This document shows, piece after piece, positions 17,261 through 24,607 of a DNA stretch of 35,726 bases. The notes beneath the pieces were generated by a model. That model was not told where the DNA came from. It saw only the letters and a list, made by a program, of their open reading frames with translations, and searched no databases. Both the position numbers and the translations under genes were made by a program. Location of the stretch: NCBI GenBank assembly GCA_947625485.1, contig CANQOP010000020.1, positions 1 to 35,726 of the forward strand. Direction: 5' to 3'. This DNA is from an uncultured Clostridia bacterium (GTDB taxonomy: Bacteria; Bacillota; Clostridia; Oscillospirales; Acutalibacteraceae). The first letter of the stretch is position 1; every line of letters begins with the position of its first letter.

Positions 17261-17456
17261 TGCTCTCCGGCTCTAGAATACCGATTTCGTGATTTTTAAT
17301 TTCATCGATTGCGAGGAGAACAGCCTTATCGTCTGTAATATAGCCTTGGTCCTCAAAATCCTTAGTAATCTGGCGCGCTCTCTTTGCTACACCTATAACA
17401 AGAGCATAACGGCTTGCCTTACCTGCGAATAACTCGTCTACATTTACCTTTTTCAT
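17253..17456 (-). CDS. rpoZ: RNA polymerase omega subunit
   Basis: 67 residues, the small omega type. SRYALVIGVAKRARQI (residues 15-30) and DDKAVLLAIDEI (42-53) are the two conserved helices that clamp the beta' C terminus and help assembly of RNA polymerase. AAAGGAG precedes the ATG. It follows gmk and overlaps priA by 8 nt, which is the standard gmk-rpoZ order. Confidence 0.95.
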   Translation of the reverse strand: MKKVNVDELFAGKASRYALVIGVAKRARQITKDFEDQGYITDDKAVLLAIDEIKNHEIGILEPESND

Positions 17457-17470
17457 TATGATTACTCCTT

Positions 17471-18025
17471 TTATGAATTATGTATTATTTCTAAAATTTC
17501 TTTAGCCGCTCTGTCGACGTTATCGTTGAGAACGGTGTGGCTGTAATATTTTACAAAGTTTTTTTCCTCCTCAACCGCAGCTAAGCGTTTGAGTATAGTT
17601 TCCTCATCCTCAGTGCCTCGGTCGCGAAGTCTGCGTTCCAGCTCCTCAAAGGACGGCGGAACAATAAATATGCTAACGCAGTCGGGGCGCTTTTTCATAA
17701 TCTGCATACCGCCCTGAACTTCAATTTCAAGGAACACATTGTATCCCTTTTCTAACATATCGTCCACGGCTTTTGCGGGTGTTCCGTAGTAGTTTCCACA
17801 GTAGGTTGCGTACTCGAGAAATCCGTCCTTCGCTATCATATCCTCGAACTTATCTTTACTGATAAAAAAGTAGTGGACTCCGTCTATCTCTCCTTCTCGG
17901 GGCTCTCGTGTTGTGCAGGAAACCGACAAACGAACTCTGTCGTCTAGACTTAGGAGTTTTTTCATTATAGTACCCTTGCCTACACCGGAATATCCCGTGT
18001 AAACAATAAGTTTCCCTTTTCTCAT
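17471..18025 (-). CDS. gmk: Guanylate kinase
   Basis: Converts GMP to GDP with ATP. 184 residues. The P-loop GYSGVGKGT (11-19) has Tyr and Val variants of the usual GPSGAGKST; SCTTREPREGEIDGVHYFF is the GMP-binding segment, and the YYGTPAKAVDDMLEKG and LEIEVQGGMQI regions follow. Start set at the ATG at 18025 (GGAGAGG just upstream, remA stop one base before). A longer in-frame extension to 18103 would overlap remA fully and lacks a ribosome binding site. Confidence 0.95.
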   Translation of the reverse strand: MRKGKLIVYTGYSGVGKGTIMKKLLSLDDRVRLSVSCTTREPREGEIDGVHYFFISKDKFEDMIAKDGFLEYATYCGNYYGTPAKAVDDMLEKGYNVFLEIEVQGGMQIMKKRPDCVSIFIVPPSFEELERRLRDRGTEDEETILKRLAAVEEEKNFVKYYSHTVLNDNVDRAAKEILEIIHNS

Positions 18026-18026
18026 T

Positions 18027-18263
18027 CTACCTCTCCTCGCTTCTGTTTCCAATGGATTCGGGTGAAAGAGCGGACAGGACGACGTGGTCGCTCTCCATAA
18101 CAATTACCGCCTTGCACTTGCGTCCGCAGGTGGCGTCAACCGCGAGTCCCTTAGCCTTTGCTTCCTGAACGATTCGTTTTACCGGAGCGGAATCGGGCGA
18201 CACAACGGCGACGATTTTCAATGAGGAAACCATATTTCCGTAACCTATGTTGATAAGCTTCAT
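18027..18263 (-). CDS. remA: RemA-like extracellular matrix regulatory protein (DUF370)
   Basis: 78 residues. The NIGYGNMVSS start, IVAVVSPDSAPVKRIVQEAK and IDATCGRKCKAVIVMESDHVVLS-type core match RemA/YlzA. In B. subtilis RemA forms a DNA-binding ring activating matrix and osmoprotection genes; in other Firmicutes the target set is uncertain. GAGGT lies before the ATG. It sits between yloC and gmk, the conserved order. The two Cys (GRKC region) are somewhat unusual and could bind metal, but this is not shown. Confidence 0.9.
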   Translation of the reverse strand: MKLINIGYGNMVSSLKIVAVVSPDSAPVKRIVQEAKAKGLAVDATCGRKCKAVIVMESDHVVLSALSPESIGNRSEER

Positions 18264-18277
18264 AAGTAAACCTCGTT

Positions 18278-19156
18278 TTATTCAATGTTCTGTATCTGTT
18301 CTCTTATCTTCTCGATTTCGTTCTTAATTCTAACGACCATCTGGGCAATCTGGGCGTCCTTTACCTTTGAGCCGATTGTATTCGCCTCGCGGTTCATCTC
18401 CTGGATAAGAAAATCTATACTTCTTCCTACAGGCATATCCTCGTTAAGATACGAATTAAGCTGTTCAAAGTGACTTCTCAATCGCACGGTCTCTTCGTCA
18501 ACTGCAATTTTGTCCGCAAAGATTGCGACCTCAGTGATAATGCGCTGTTCGTCATAATCCTTTGAGCCTAATAGCTCCTCGATTTTCTCGCGAAGGCGCT
18601 GCTGATACTCCGACAGAGTTTCGGGAGAACGTTTTTCAATCTCAGAAACAAGGCTCATAATCGTTTCAGCCCGGTTGAGAATATCTGCCTTAAGTCTTTC
18701 ACCCTCTGCTCTGCGCATTGCCATAAAGCCTTCGAGAGCTGAGTCTACAGCCGTCTTTACATCCGCCCATACTTTTTCCTCGTCCTCGGGTGCTTTATGT
18801 ACGGTAAGCACATCAGGATAACGTCCTATATCAAATGCCGTGACGTCATTCTTTACTCCGTACTTTTCCTCAAGCTCTTTAAGAGCATTTATATAACCTG
18901 CCGCCAGGTTGTGATTGACTACTACGTCTGTAGGAGTGTCCTCAGGCTCGGTAATGGATACGAACATATCAATTTTACCGCGCGAAATATACCCGGATAT
19001 ATAGGTTTTGAGCATATCCTCCAGGAACGCATAACCGCGCGTAACTCTGCAATTAAATTCCATATATCTGTGATTTACGCTTTTGATTTCAAGAGTTATA
19101 GTCCTGCCGTTAACCTGTCCCTCGAATCTTCCGAATCCCGTCATTGAGTTTATCAT
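18278..19156 (-). CDS. yloC: YicC/YloC-family endoribonuclease
   Basis: 292 residues. Start MINSMTGFGRFE and SVNHRYMEFNCR are the N-terminal YicC hallmark; the C-terminal DUF1732 part has the conserved IDFLIQEMNREANTIGSK segment and the final KNEIEKIREQIQNIE. Members are endoribonucleases (YicC family, YloC) acting in RNA turnover. It is the first gene of the ylo-type operon, just behind a promoter; AAAGGA lies ~10 nt before the ATG. The divergent neighbour is yebC. Confidence 0.9.
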   Translation of the reverse strand: MINSMTGFGRFEGQVNGRTITLEIKSVNHRYMEFNCRVTRGYAFLEDMLKTYISGYISRGKIDMFVSITEPEDTPTDVVVNHNLAAGYINALKELEEKYGVKNDVTAFDIGRYPDVLTVHKAPEDEEKVWADVKTAVDSALEGFMAMRRAEGERLKADILNRAETIMSLVSEIEKRSPETLSEYQQRLREKIEELLGSKDYDEQRIITEVAIFADKIAVDEETVRLRSHFEQLNSYLNEDMPVGRSIDFLIQEMNREANTIGSKVKDAQIAQMVVRIKNEIEKIREQIQNIE

Positions 19157-19197
19157 TATATCATCAGTCCTTTCCTTATATAATTTTATTTATTTAT

Positions 19198-19227
19198 ATT
19201 CTAACACTAATACTATATAAAAAACAA
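19198..19227 (-). promoter_or_regulatory. Promoter of the ylo-type operon
   Basis: On the minus strand TTGTTT (19222-19227), 18-nt spacer, TAGAAT (19198-19203) with an upstream TG (extended -10). About 40 nt before the yloC start. It would drive a ~13-kb operon. Confidence 0.5.
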
Positions 19228-19263
19228 TGGTTTTGTAACCAAATTGTAACTTCTTTTTTAAAG

Positions 19264-19292
19264 TTGCATTTTTTATTACATTGTGATATACT
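19264..19292 (+). promoter_or_regulatory. Promoter of yebC
   Basis: TTGCAT (19264-19269), 17-nt spacer, TATACT (19287-19292). Transcription would begin near 19299, 27 nt before the ATG. Divergent to the ylo-type promoter with about 60 nt between. Confidence 0.7.
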
Positions 19293-19325
19293 CAAATCGA
19301 AATAAAACAAGAAGGAATGAATCTT

Positions 19326-20057
19326 ATGTCAGGACATAATAAATGGAGTACAATAAAACAGAAAAAGGGTAAAAACGACGCTGCGAGAGCAAAGGTATTT
19401 ACTAAAATCGGGCGTGAGCTTCTCGTTGCTGTTAAAGACGGCGGAAGCGCCGACCCTAGCGTAAATTCAAAGCTTAGAGACGTTATCGCAAAGGCCAAGG
19501 CGGCTAACGTACCTAACGACAACATTGACCGCATAATCAAAAAAGCAGCCGGCGACAGCGGCTCAAACAACTTTGAATCCGTTACATACGAAGGGTACGG
19601 TCCGAACGGTATCGCAGTAATTGTTGAGGCTCTAACCGATAACCGCAACCGTACCGCAGGCGAAGTGAGACATTACTTTGACAAGTTCGGCGGAAATATG
19701 GGCACACAGGGATGCGTTACTTTTATGTTTGAAAAAAAAGGCGTTCTTGTCATTGAGCGTGAGGATTTAGAGGCTGACGAAGATAAGGTTATGGAGGACG
19801 CTTTAGAGGCGGGCGCGTCTGACTTTGAAGCGGACGACGATATTTTCACTATCTACACAGAGCCTTCCGATTTCAGCGCTGTCAGAGACGATATAGCGGC
19901 TAAGGGTTATGAGTTTGCATCTGCAGAGATTGAGATGGTGCCCAATACCTACACAAAGCTTGAGAGCGACGAAGCCAAGGAATCTATGCAAAAAATGCTC
20001 GATATGTTTGAGGATAACGACGATATTCAGAACGTTTGGCACAACTGGGAAATATGA
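19326..20057 (+). CDS. yebC: YebC/PmpR-family transcriptional regulator / translation factor
   Basis: 243 residues. SGHNKWSTIKQKKGKNDAAR at the start and GGSADPSVNSKLRDVIAKAK, MGTQGCVTFMFEKKG are the family signature. Members act as DNA-binding regulators and, in more recent work, some assist translation of polyproline stretches; which role applies is not visible. Start at 19326 (AAGGA 9 nt upstream); an ATG at 19317 lies directly on the ribosome binding site and is unlikely. Followed by a terminator. Confidence 0.95.
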   Translation: MSGHNKWSTIKQKKGKNDAARAKVFTKIGRELLVAVKDGGSADPSVNSKLRDVIAKAKAANVPNDNIDRIIKKAAGDSGSNNFESVTYEGYGPNGIAVIVEALTDNRNRTAGEVRHYFDKFGGNMGTQGCVTFMFEKKGVLVIEREDLEADEDKVMEDALEAGASDFEADDDIFTIYTEPSDFSAVRDDIAAKGYEFASAEIEMVPNTYTKLESDEAKESMQKMLDMFEDNDDIQNVWHNWEI

Positions 20058-20063
20058 TTTATG

Positions 20064-20085
20064 AAAGGCAGCTTTTGCTGCCTTT
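20064..20085 (+). terminator. Intrinsic terminator of yebC
   Basis: A 9-bp stem (20064-20072 / 20077-20085) with a 4-nt TTTT loop, GC-rich inside, followed by TTCTTATTTAA. Confidence 0.8.
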
Positions 20086-20090
20086 TCTTA

Positions 20091-20112
20091 TTTAAGCGGG
20101 ATTTAAGCGGGA
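20091..20112 (+). repeat. Tandem duplication of 11 bp before the secreted-protein gene
   Basis: Two exact adjacent copies of TTTAAGCGGGA (20091-20101, 20102-20112) end 3 nt before the ATG at 20116. The second copy supplies the only purine-rich stretch (GCGGGA) that could serve as a ribosome binding site. Confidence 0.8.
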
Positions 20113-20115
20113 TTT

Positions 20116-21450
20116 ATGAAAAGGGTTTTGTGGTGCATATTTTTTATTTCAATGTTGCTTGTATGTACCGTGGTAAGCGTTAAAACAGTATACGGAACGG
20201 AAAACTTCTCGGGTTATGAGATCGATTTGGTAAACGACAACTCGGGAGTCTTTATCACGCTCAAAAATAATGATACTCTTTACGCTAAGAAAATCGCTCC
20301 TGAGGGAAATGAATATAAATACAAATTTGAAAACAAAATTGTCGCTTCTTGCATATACGACAATAAAATTTATGTCCTTTATGATTCCTCCGAGCAGCAG
20401 GACGTCAGTTATGTTGAACAGCTTCAAAACGGCGGAATCAAGAAAAGAACAATGCTCATAAATCTCAAGCATGAGACTGTTACGCAGATGTCCGTAGATA
20501 GGAAAGGAAACATTTATATTATAAATAACAAGTCGCGGGTTGACATTTTTGGCCGTAACGGAAAATATCAGAAAACCCTATCCGATGCATTTTACAGCAT
20601 TACACCTTTTAACGGCAAGACTTACGCGGCAAATCACAGAGGTATTTACGTTCTAGGCACAGACGGCTTTGAAAAGCTTGGACCCTACACCGACAATTTT
20701 GTTATCTACAGAATATCCGACAACTACATCGGCGACAAAAACGGAAGTGTTTACAGGGTAGAAAGCAAGGTTCAAAAAATTCTTAATACGGGAAATAAGT
20801 CTATTTGCAGCTGCGGAGAAACCGACAATTATCTGGTAAGCTTCAGTGAAAATAAGCTAAACGCATATGATAAGAAAAACGGAAAACTCATAAACAGCAT
20901 AGATTTGGCATACACGCCCGAGGCAGTCAGCGCATACAATAATAAGGTCGTTGCGCTCAATACCGTGAACGGAATTTATTCGTTTGAATCAAAAAACGAA
21001 AGAGTTTTTAACAAGCAGGAAGCTGAGCAAAGCCACGACAACGGAGAAACAGATTCATCTTCATCACTTAAATTCGGCAAATATAAACAGAGTGGCGAAT
21101 ATATCTACATTCCAAGGGGAACGACGTATTATCGGTTTAAACAGTCTGTAACATATAACGGTTACAAAATTGATTTTGGTGAGAAAAGAAGCGGAAACAT
21201 AGGTACCGGCAAAGGCGTTACATTCTCGAAAGGCAAAAAGAAAAGGCATTATACATTTATCGTTCTCGGGGACTTAACGGGCGAAGGTAATGTAAATACA
21301 AGGGATATTGACGCACTGTTCGCACACCTTCTGGAAAGCGGCAGTCTTAACGGAGTATACAAAAAAGCCGCCGATTTAAACGGCGACGGGAAAATAAGCA
21401 ACGCAGATCTGGTGCTCACGGTACGGAAATACCAGGAACAAAGAAGTTAA
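20116..21450 (+). CDS. Secreted protein with C-terminal dockerin-like module
   Basis: 444 residues. Signal peptide at ~1-27 (a hydrophobic core followed by KTVYG-T). Residues ~30-300 are rich in short beta strands with repeating Tyr/Asn/Gly turns (IVASCIYDNKIYVLYD, GNIYIINNKS, KTYAANHRGIYVLG), suggesting a beta-propeller. Residues ~315-384 form a separate beta-rich part. Residues 385-444 carry two calcium-loop repeats, GDLTGEGNVNTRDIDALFAHLL and DLNGDGKISNADLVLTV, as in type I dockerins: loop positions Asp386/Thr/Glu/Asn and Asp420/Asn/Asp/Lys. Dockerins bind cohesins on a scaffold or cell-surface protein. No catalytic domain recognised. Whether this is a true cellulosomal component is unknown. 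Confidence 0.75.
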   Translation: MKRVLWCIFFISMLLVCTVVSVKTVYGTENFSGYEIDLVNDNSGVFITLKNNDTLYAKKIAPEGNEYKYKFENKIVASCIYDNKIYVLYDSSEQQDVSYVEQLQNGGIKKRTMLINLKHETVTQMSVDRKGNIYIINNKSRVDIFGRNGKYQKTLSDAFYSITPFNGKTYAANHRGIYVLGTDGFEKLGPYTDNFVIYRISDNYIGDKNGSVYRVESKVQKILNTGNKSICSCGETDNYLVSFSENKLNAYDKKNGKLINSIDLAYTPEAVSAYNNKVVALNTVNGIYSFESKNERVFNKQEAEQSHDNGETDSSSSLKFGKYKQSGEYIYIPRGTTYYRFKQSVTYNGYKIDFGEKRSGNIGTGKGVTFSKGKKKRHYTFIVLGDLTGEGNVNTRDIDALFAHLLESGSLNGVYKKAADLNGDGKISNADLVLTVRKYQEQRS

Positions 21451-21475
21451 AAAGGCTGTCCGAGGACAGCCTTTT
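21450..21475. terminator. Bidirectional intrinsic terminator
   Basis: An 11-bp perfect stem (21450-21460 / 21465-21475) with a CGAG loop, with A-run and T-run flanks on either side. It lies between convergent genes. Confidence 0.85.
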
Positions 21476-21483
21476 AGTTTGAT

Positions 21484-22380
21484 TTATTCGGTCACTCTCT
21501 TATATTCGATACCGAGAAGCGTAATCTTCGAGTTATCCTTGCTCGGAACCGCGTAATCGATGGTCATTTCACTTTCGTCAGGACGCAGATACTTCATTGT
21601 AATTGTTTTTTTCTTTGTGTCTATGGAATAAATACCGTCAACAATCATCGAATCCATCTGATTGAGCGTGCAGGTACCGTCAGCATTAAACGTGAACACC
21701 TGATTCTGTTCGCTGTTCTTCCACGTTCCCGTGATTTTATCATTAGGTTTAAAATTCTCATCAGGCTTGAGGTCATTTTTCGGGATAGAAGTGCTCTCGA
21801 ACTTAACGGGAGTTTGCATATATTCGTTTTTAAATGTCATTGTTCTTCCCGTAATAGCATTACCCTCAAGCTCAATATCAAATGTACCGTTTACAAAATA
21901 TGAAATTGCAATATTAATTTTATTCCCTGCCTGGTCGGTAGTTGACTCGTCGTCGTTTGCATAGCTCCAAGTACCTACAACTTTCATTGTGCCCAGAGTA
22001 ATCGACGCTGTTCCGTCCTTTTCAAAGGTATAGTACTCCTTTGACGCGGCGTCTGTCTCATCAGCCGTCGCCCCGCTTTGAGCCTCGTTATCCATTACAA
22101 CAGTCCACGTACCTACAACACTGTTGTTAAAAAACACCTTAAAGCACGCGAACGCGAGTATCGCCGCGAGCAAAATAGCGGCGGCTATAATTATGGGCGT
22201 CTGGACTTTCTTTCTTGTTTTTGTCGTAGCCTGTGCCTCGGCAGGTGCATATTCAAAAGAATTATCATCCTCGTTTACGGGAACGGTTTCCTCTGCAATG
22301 TTTTCTGTATCTTCGTTTTTGACAACTTCCTCGGAAACAGTCTCTTCGGAGGACTGTTCCAGCTTTTCAAAATCTTCCAT
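21484..22380 (-). CDS. Acidic single-pass membrane protein with two lipocalin-like repeats
   Basis: 298 residues. A very acidic cytoplasmic N terminus (~1-50, many Glu/Asp), a basic stretch, one transmembrane helix (~63-85), and a large external part. The external part has two copies of a beta-rich unit: each starts with V/ITGTWxx or VGTWTV, then an Asp/Asn/Gly-rich hairpin and a FEKDGTASI or FNADGTCTL strand, matching the pattern of DUF5640-like/lipocalin-like domains. AAGGAGGTATCACG is a strong ribosome binding site. Function unknown; exported or wall-exposed ligand binding is likely. Alone, minus strand, between the dockerin protein and pgm. Confidence 0.7.
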   Translation of the reverse strand: MEDFEKLEQSSEETVSEEVVKNEDTENIAEETVPVNEDDNSFEYAPAEAQATTKTRKKVQTPIIIAAAILLAAILAFACFKVFFNNSVVGTWTVVMDNEAQSGATADETDAASKEYYTFEKDGTASITLGTMKVVGTWSYANDDESTTDQAGNKINIAISYFVNGTFDIELEGNAITGRTMTFKNEYMQTPVKFESTSIPKNDLKPDENFKPNDKITGTWKNSEQNQVFTFNADGTCTLNQMDSMIVDGIYSIDTKKKTITMKYLRPDESEMTIDYAVPSKDNSKITLLGIEYKRVTE

Positions 22381-22410
22381 CGTGATACCTCCTTAATAAA
22401 TAACTAATTT

Positions 22411-22439
22411 ATAATACTATATTTTTTTCCATAAATCAA
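22411..22439 (-). promoter_or_regulatory. Promoter of the acidic membrane protein gene
   Basis: On the minus strand TTGATT (22434-22439), 17-nt spacer, TATTAT (22411-22416); about 30 nt before the ATG. Confidence 0.5.
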
Positions 22440-22497
22440 GATTTTTGTTTAAATTGTAAAAATGAAGATAAAATTTGCATTTTTTTATATTTGTTGA

Positions 22498-22526
22498 TTG
22501 AAAATAACACTAAAATATGGTATAGT
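22498..22526 (+). promoter_or_regulatory. Promoter of the phosphohexomutase gene
   Basis: TTGAAA (22498-22503), 17-nt spacer, TATAGT (22521-22526), with a TGG just upstream (extended -10). The transcript would start near 22533 and have a ~110-nt leader. Confidence 0.65.
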
Positions 22527-22616
22527 AAGATGATTTCTTTTATAATGGAGTAAAAGGAGCATAAATGTCTTAAATAATTTCACTGCATTTATATAAATTG
22601 ATTTTTAATTATTAAT

Positions 22617-22630
22617 TGGCATTATTGCCA
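22617..22630 (+). other. Short hairpin next to the pgm ribosome binding site
   Basis: TGGCA, loop TTAT, TGCCA (5-bp stem) ending one base before AGGAGG. Within the ~110-nt leader there is also a minimal ORF (ATG TCT TAA at 22565) preceded by AAAGGAGC. Neither is known to act. Confidence 0.35.
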
Positions 22631-22641
22631 GGAGGTAATTT

Positions 22642-24360
22642 ATGGATATTATGGGTAATTACAAGCTTTGGCTCAGCAAAGCCTATGAGGACAGGGATTT
22701 AGTTCGGGAGCTCAAAAGTATTGAGGGTAACGAAAAAGAAATTTACGAGAGATTTTACAGAAGTCTTGAGTTCGGAACAGCAGGTCTTCGAGGCATTATC
22801 GGCGCAGGAACAAACAGAATGAATATCTATGTTGTTCGTCAAGCCACCCAGGGTATGGCTAACTACGTTCTTAAAAAATACGGCAAGGGCTCTGTTGCAA
22901 TTTCTCACGACAGCAGAATAAAAGCAGACGTATTTATGAACGAAGCGGCGAAGGTTCTCGCGGCTAACGGCATAAAGGTATACATCACAAGCGAGCTCCA
23001 GCCCACGCCTGTTCTCTCGTATCTCGTAAGACACTTTAAATGTCAGGCGGGCATTATGATAACAGCCAGTCACAACCCTGCTGCTTATAACGGTTACAAG
23101 GCATACGGCGAGGACGGCTGCCAGATGACGGACGTCGCGGCAAACGCTGTTTACGATGAAATCTGTAAAATAGATATGTTTGACGACGTTAAGACGATGA
23201 ATCTCGATGAGGCTGTTGAAAGCGGTCTAGTCGAATACGTATCGGACGAAGTGTATACAAGCTACATCGAAAAGGTTAAGGAACAGCAGATTAACCCGGG
23301 CGTATGCGAAGGCGCTGATTTAAAGGTCGTATACACACCTCTAAACGGCACAGGCAACAAGCTGGTTCGCAGAATACTTAATGAAATAGGCGTTAAGGAC
23401 GTCACAATTGTTAAGGAACAGGAGCTCCCTGACGGCAACTTTACGACCTGTCCTTACCCCAACCCTGAAATTAAAGAGGCTTTACAGCTCGGTCTTGATA
23501 TTTGCGAAAAGGTACAGCCTGACCTTCTCCTTGCGACCGACCCCGACGCCGACCGCGTGGGTATAGCCGTAAAGGATTATGACGGCAGCTACAGACTCAT
23601 TACGGGCAATGAGGACGGAATTATGCTCACGGAGTATATCCTCTCGAACAGAAAGGCTAACGGCACGCTCCCCGAAAATCCGGTTGTTGTTAAAACTATC
23701 GTTACGTCAAAGCTTGTTGAAAAGCTCTGCGAAAAGTACGGCGTCGAGCTTAAAAACGTGCTCACAGGCTTTAAGTATATCGGAGAAATCATTCTGAACC
23801 TTGAGAAAAAGGGTGAGCAGGATAACTTTGTGTTCGGATTTGAGGAAAGCTACGGATATCTTGCCGGCTCATATGTAAGGGATAAGGACGCAGTTGTAGC
23901 GTCAATGCTTATATGCGAAATGGCGGCGACGTTTAAGAAGCAGGGCAAGACCCTCGCTCAGGTTATCGACGGTCTTTATGAAGAATTCGGCTACTACAAA
24001 AACACCACTCTTTCCTTTGAATTTGAAGGCTCAGAGGGTATGCAGAAAATGGCTGATATTATGGCGTCTATCCGTTCCAACGCTCCGGCTGAAGTTGCAG
24101 GCTATAAGGTGTTAAAAACTGCCGACTATAAGCTTAGCATTGAAAAGGATACAGTTACGGGAGCAGAAAAAGAAATTCTTCTTCCAAAGTCGAACGTTAT
24201 TCAGTTCAACCTCGACTCTGAAAATATGGTTATCGTCCGTCCGAGCGGTACAGAGCCGAAGATTAAGATTTATCTCACTGCTGTCGGCAGGGATAAAGCT
24301 GACGCTCAGGCAGTCACCGACAAGCTGGAGTCAGCTATGAAGAAAATGCTCGGAGTATAA
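22642..24360 (+). CDS. pgcA: Phosphoglucomutase / phosphomannomutase (alpha-D-phosphohexomutase)
   Basis: Interconverts glucose 1- and 6-phosphate (and possibly mannose phosphates). 572 residues, typical for the PgcA type. All four active-site loops are visible: MITASHNPAAYNG with the phosphoserine; DPDADRVGIAV for the metal; the sugar loop GFEESYGYL; and the phosphate loop RPSGTEPKIKIY at the C terminus. The N terminus (YKLWLSKAYEDRDLVREL and FGTAGLRGIIGAG) fits PgcA rather than GlmM. Strong ribosome binding site (AGGAGG). Single gene, with its own promoter and terminator. Confidence 0.9.
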   Translation: MDIMGNYKLWLSKAYEDRDLVRELKSIEGNEKEIYERFYRSLEFGTAGLRGIIGAGTNRMNIYVVRQATQGMANYVLKKYGKGSVAISHDSRIKADVFMNEAAKVLAANGIKVYITSELQPTPVLSYLVRHFKCQAGIMITASHNPAAYNGYKAYGEDGCQMTDVAANAVYDEICKIDMFDDVKTMNLDEAVESGLVEYVSDEVYTSYIEKVKEQQINPGVCEGADLKVVYTPLNGTGNKLVRRILNEIGVKDVTIVKEQELPDGNFTTCPYPNPEIKEALQLGLDICEKVQPDLLLATDPDADRVGIAVKDYDGSYRLITGNEDGIMLTEYILSNRKANGTLPENPVVVKTIVTSKLVEKLCEKYGVELKNVLTGFKYIGEIILNLEKKGEQDNFVFGFEESYGYLAGSYVRDKDAVVASMLICEMAATFKKQGKTLAQVIDGLYEEFGYYKNTTLSFEFEGSEGMQKMADIMASIRSNAPAEVAGYKVLKTADYKLSIEKDTVTGAEKEILLPKSNVIQFNLDSENMVIVRPSGTEPKIKIYLTAVGRDKADAQAVTDKLESAMKKMLGV

Positions 24361-24373
24361 TAAAAATGATTGA

Positions 24374-24400
24374 GGTCATAGTCCATAAAGGATTATGACC
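24374..24400 (+). terminator. Intrinsic terminator of the phosphohexomutase gene
   Basis: An 11-bp stem (24374-24384 / 24390-24400) with one G-T pair and a 5-nt loop, followed by CTTTTATTTTTTATT. Confidence 0.75.
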
Positions 24401-24463
24401 CTTTTATTTTTTATTCTATGATTATATTACGGTAAAAATACTCTTTAAAAATATTATTAGAAG

Positions 24464-24492
24464 TTGACACGAAAAACAATAAATGTTATACT
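24464..24492 (+). promoter_or_regulatory. Promoter of the pnuC-type gene
   Basis: TTGACA (24464-24469), 17-nt spacer, TATACT (24487-24492), preceded by TGT (extended -10). Near-consensus; transcription should start near 24499, giving a ~109-nt leader before the ATG at 24608. Confidence 0.8.
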
Positions 24493-24498
24493 CACAAG

Positions 24499-24607
24499 GT
24501 AAAATAAAATAATTACTGCCACCGGGTAGTGAAATGCAAAAGCATTCGGTTACATATCGTTAGGTCTCAGAAGATATGTAGACGGATGCTTTTTCGGAGT
24601 GTGAATA
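24499..24607 (+). ncRNA. Structured leader RNA, possible riboswitch or attenuator
   Basis: Between the promoter and the start codon the leader holds: hairpin A (ACTGCC/GGTAGT, 24515-24520 with 24525-24530, loop ACCG), hairpin B (AATGC/GCATT, 24533-24537 with 24542-24546, loop AAAA), a CGGT (24547-24550) that can pair with the ACCG loop of hairpin A to form a pseudoknot, and hairpin C, a long imperfect stem (24542-24548 and 24552-24558 with 24573-24579 and 24583-24589; internal loop GTT/AGA) followed by TTTTT. Hairpin B and the pseudoknot share bases with the 5' arm of hairpin C, so they exclude it. Ligand unknown; I do not recognise a known class. Confidence 0.5.
24538..24594 (+). terminator. 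Terminator-like hairpin in the pnuC-type leader
   Basis: Hairpin C: two 7-bp helices separated by a GTT/AGA internal loop, a 14-nt apical loop, and a T-tract (24590-24594) directly after the stem; AAAA before it may pair with the T-tract. The ribosome binding site GGAG (24596-24599) follows it, 8 nt before the ATG. Premature termination here would cut expression of the transporter. Confidence 0.5.

Noticed and set aside
18027..18103. Longer gmk start giving 26 more residues
   Set aside because: Overlaps remA entirely, has no ribosome binding site, and is not found in the family; the ATG at 18025 has GGAGAGG.
24499..24607. TPP or FMN riboswitch before the PnuC-type gene
   Set aside because: The conserved CUGAGA/ACCUGA core of TPP and the multi-branched FMN core are not found; the leader is too short for FMN.
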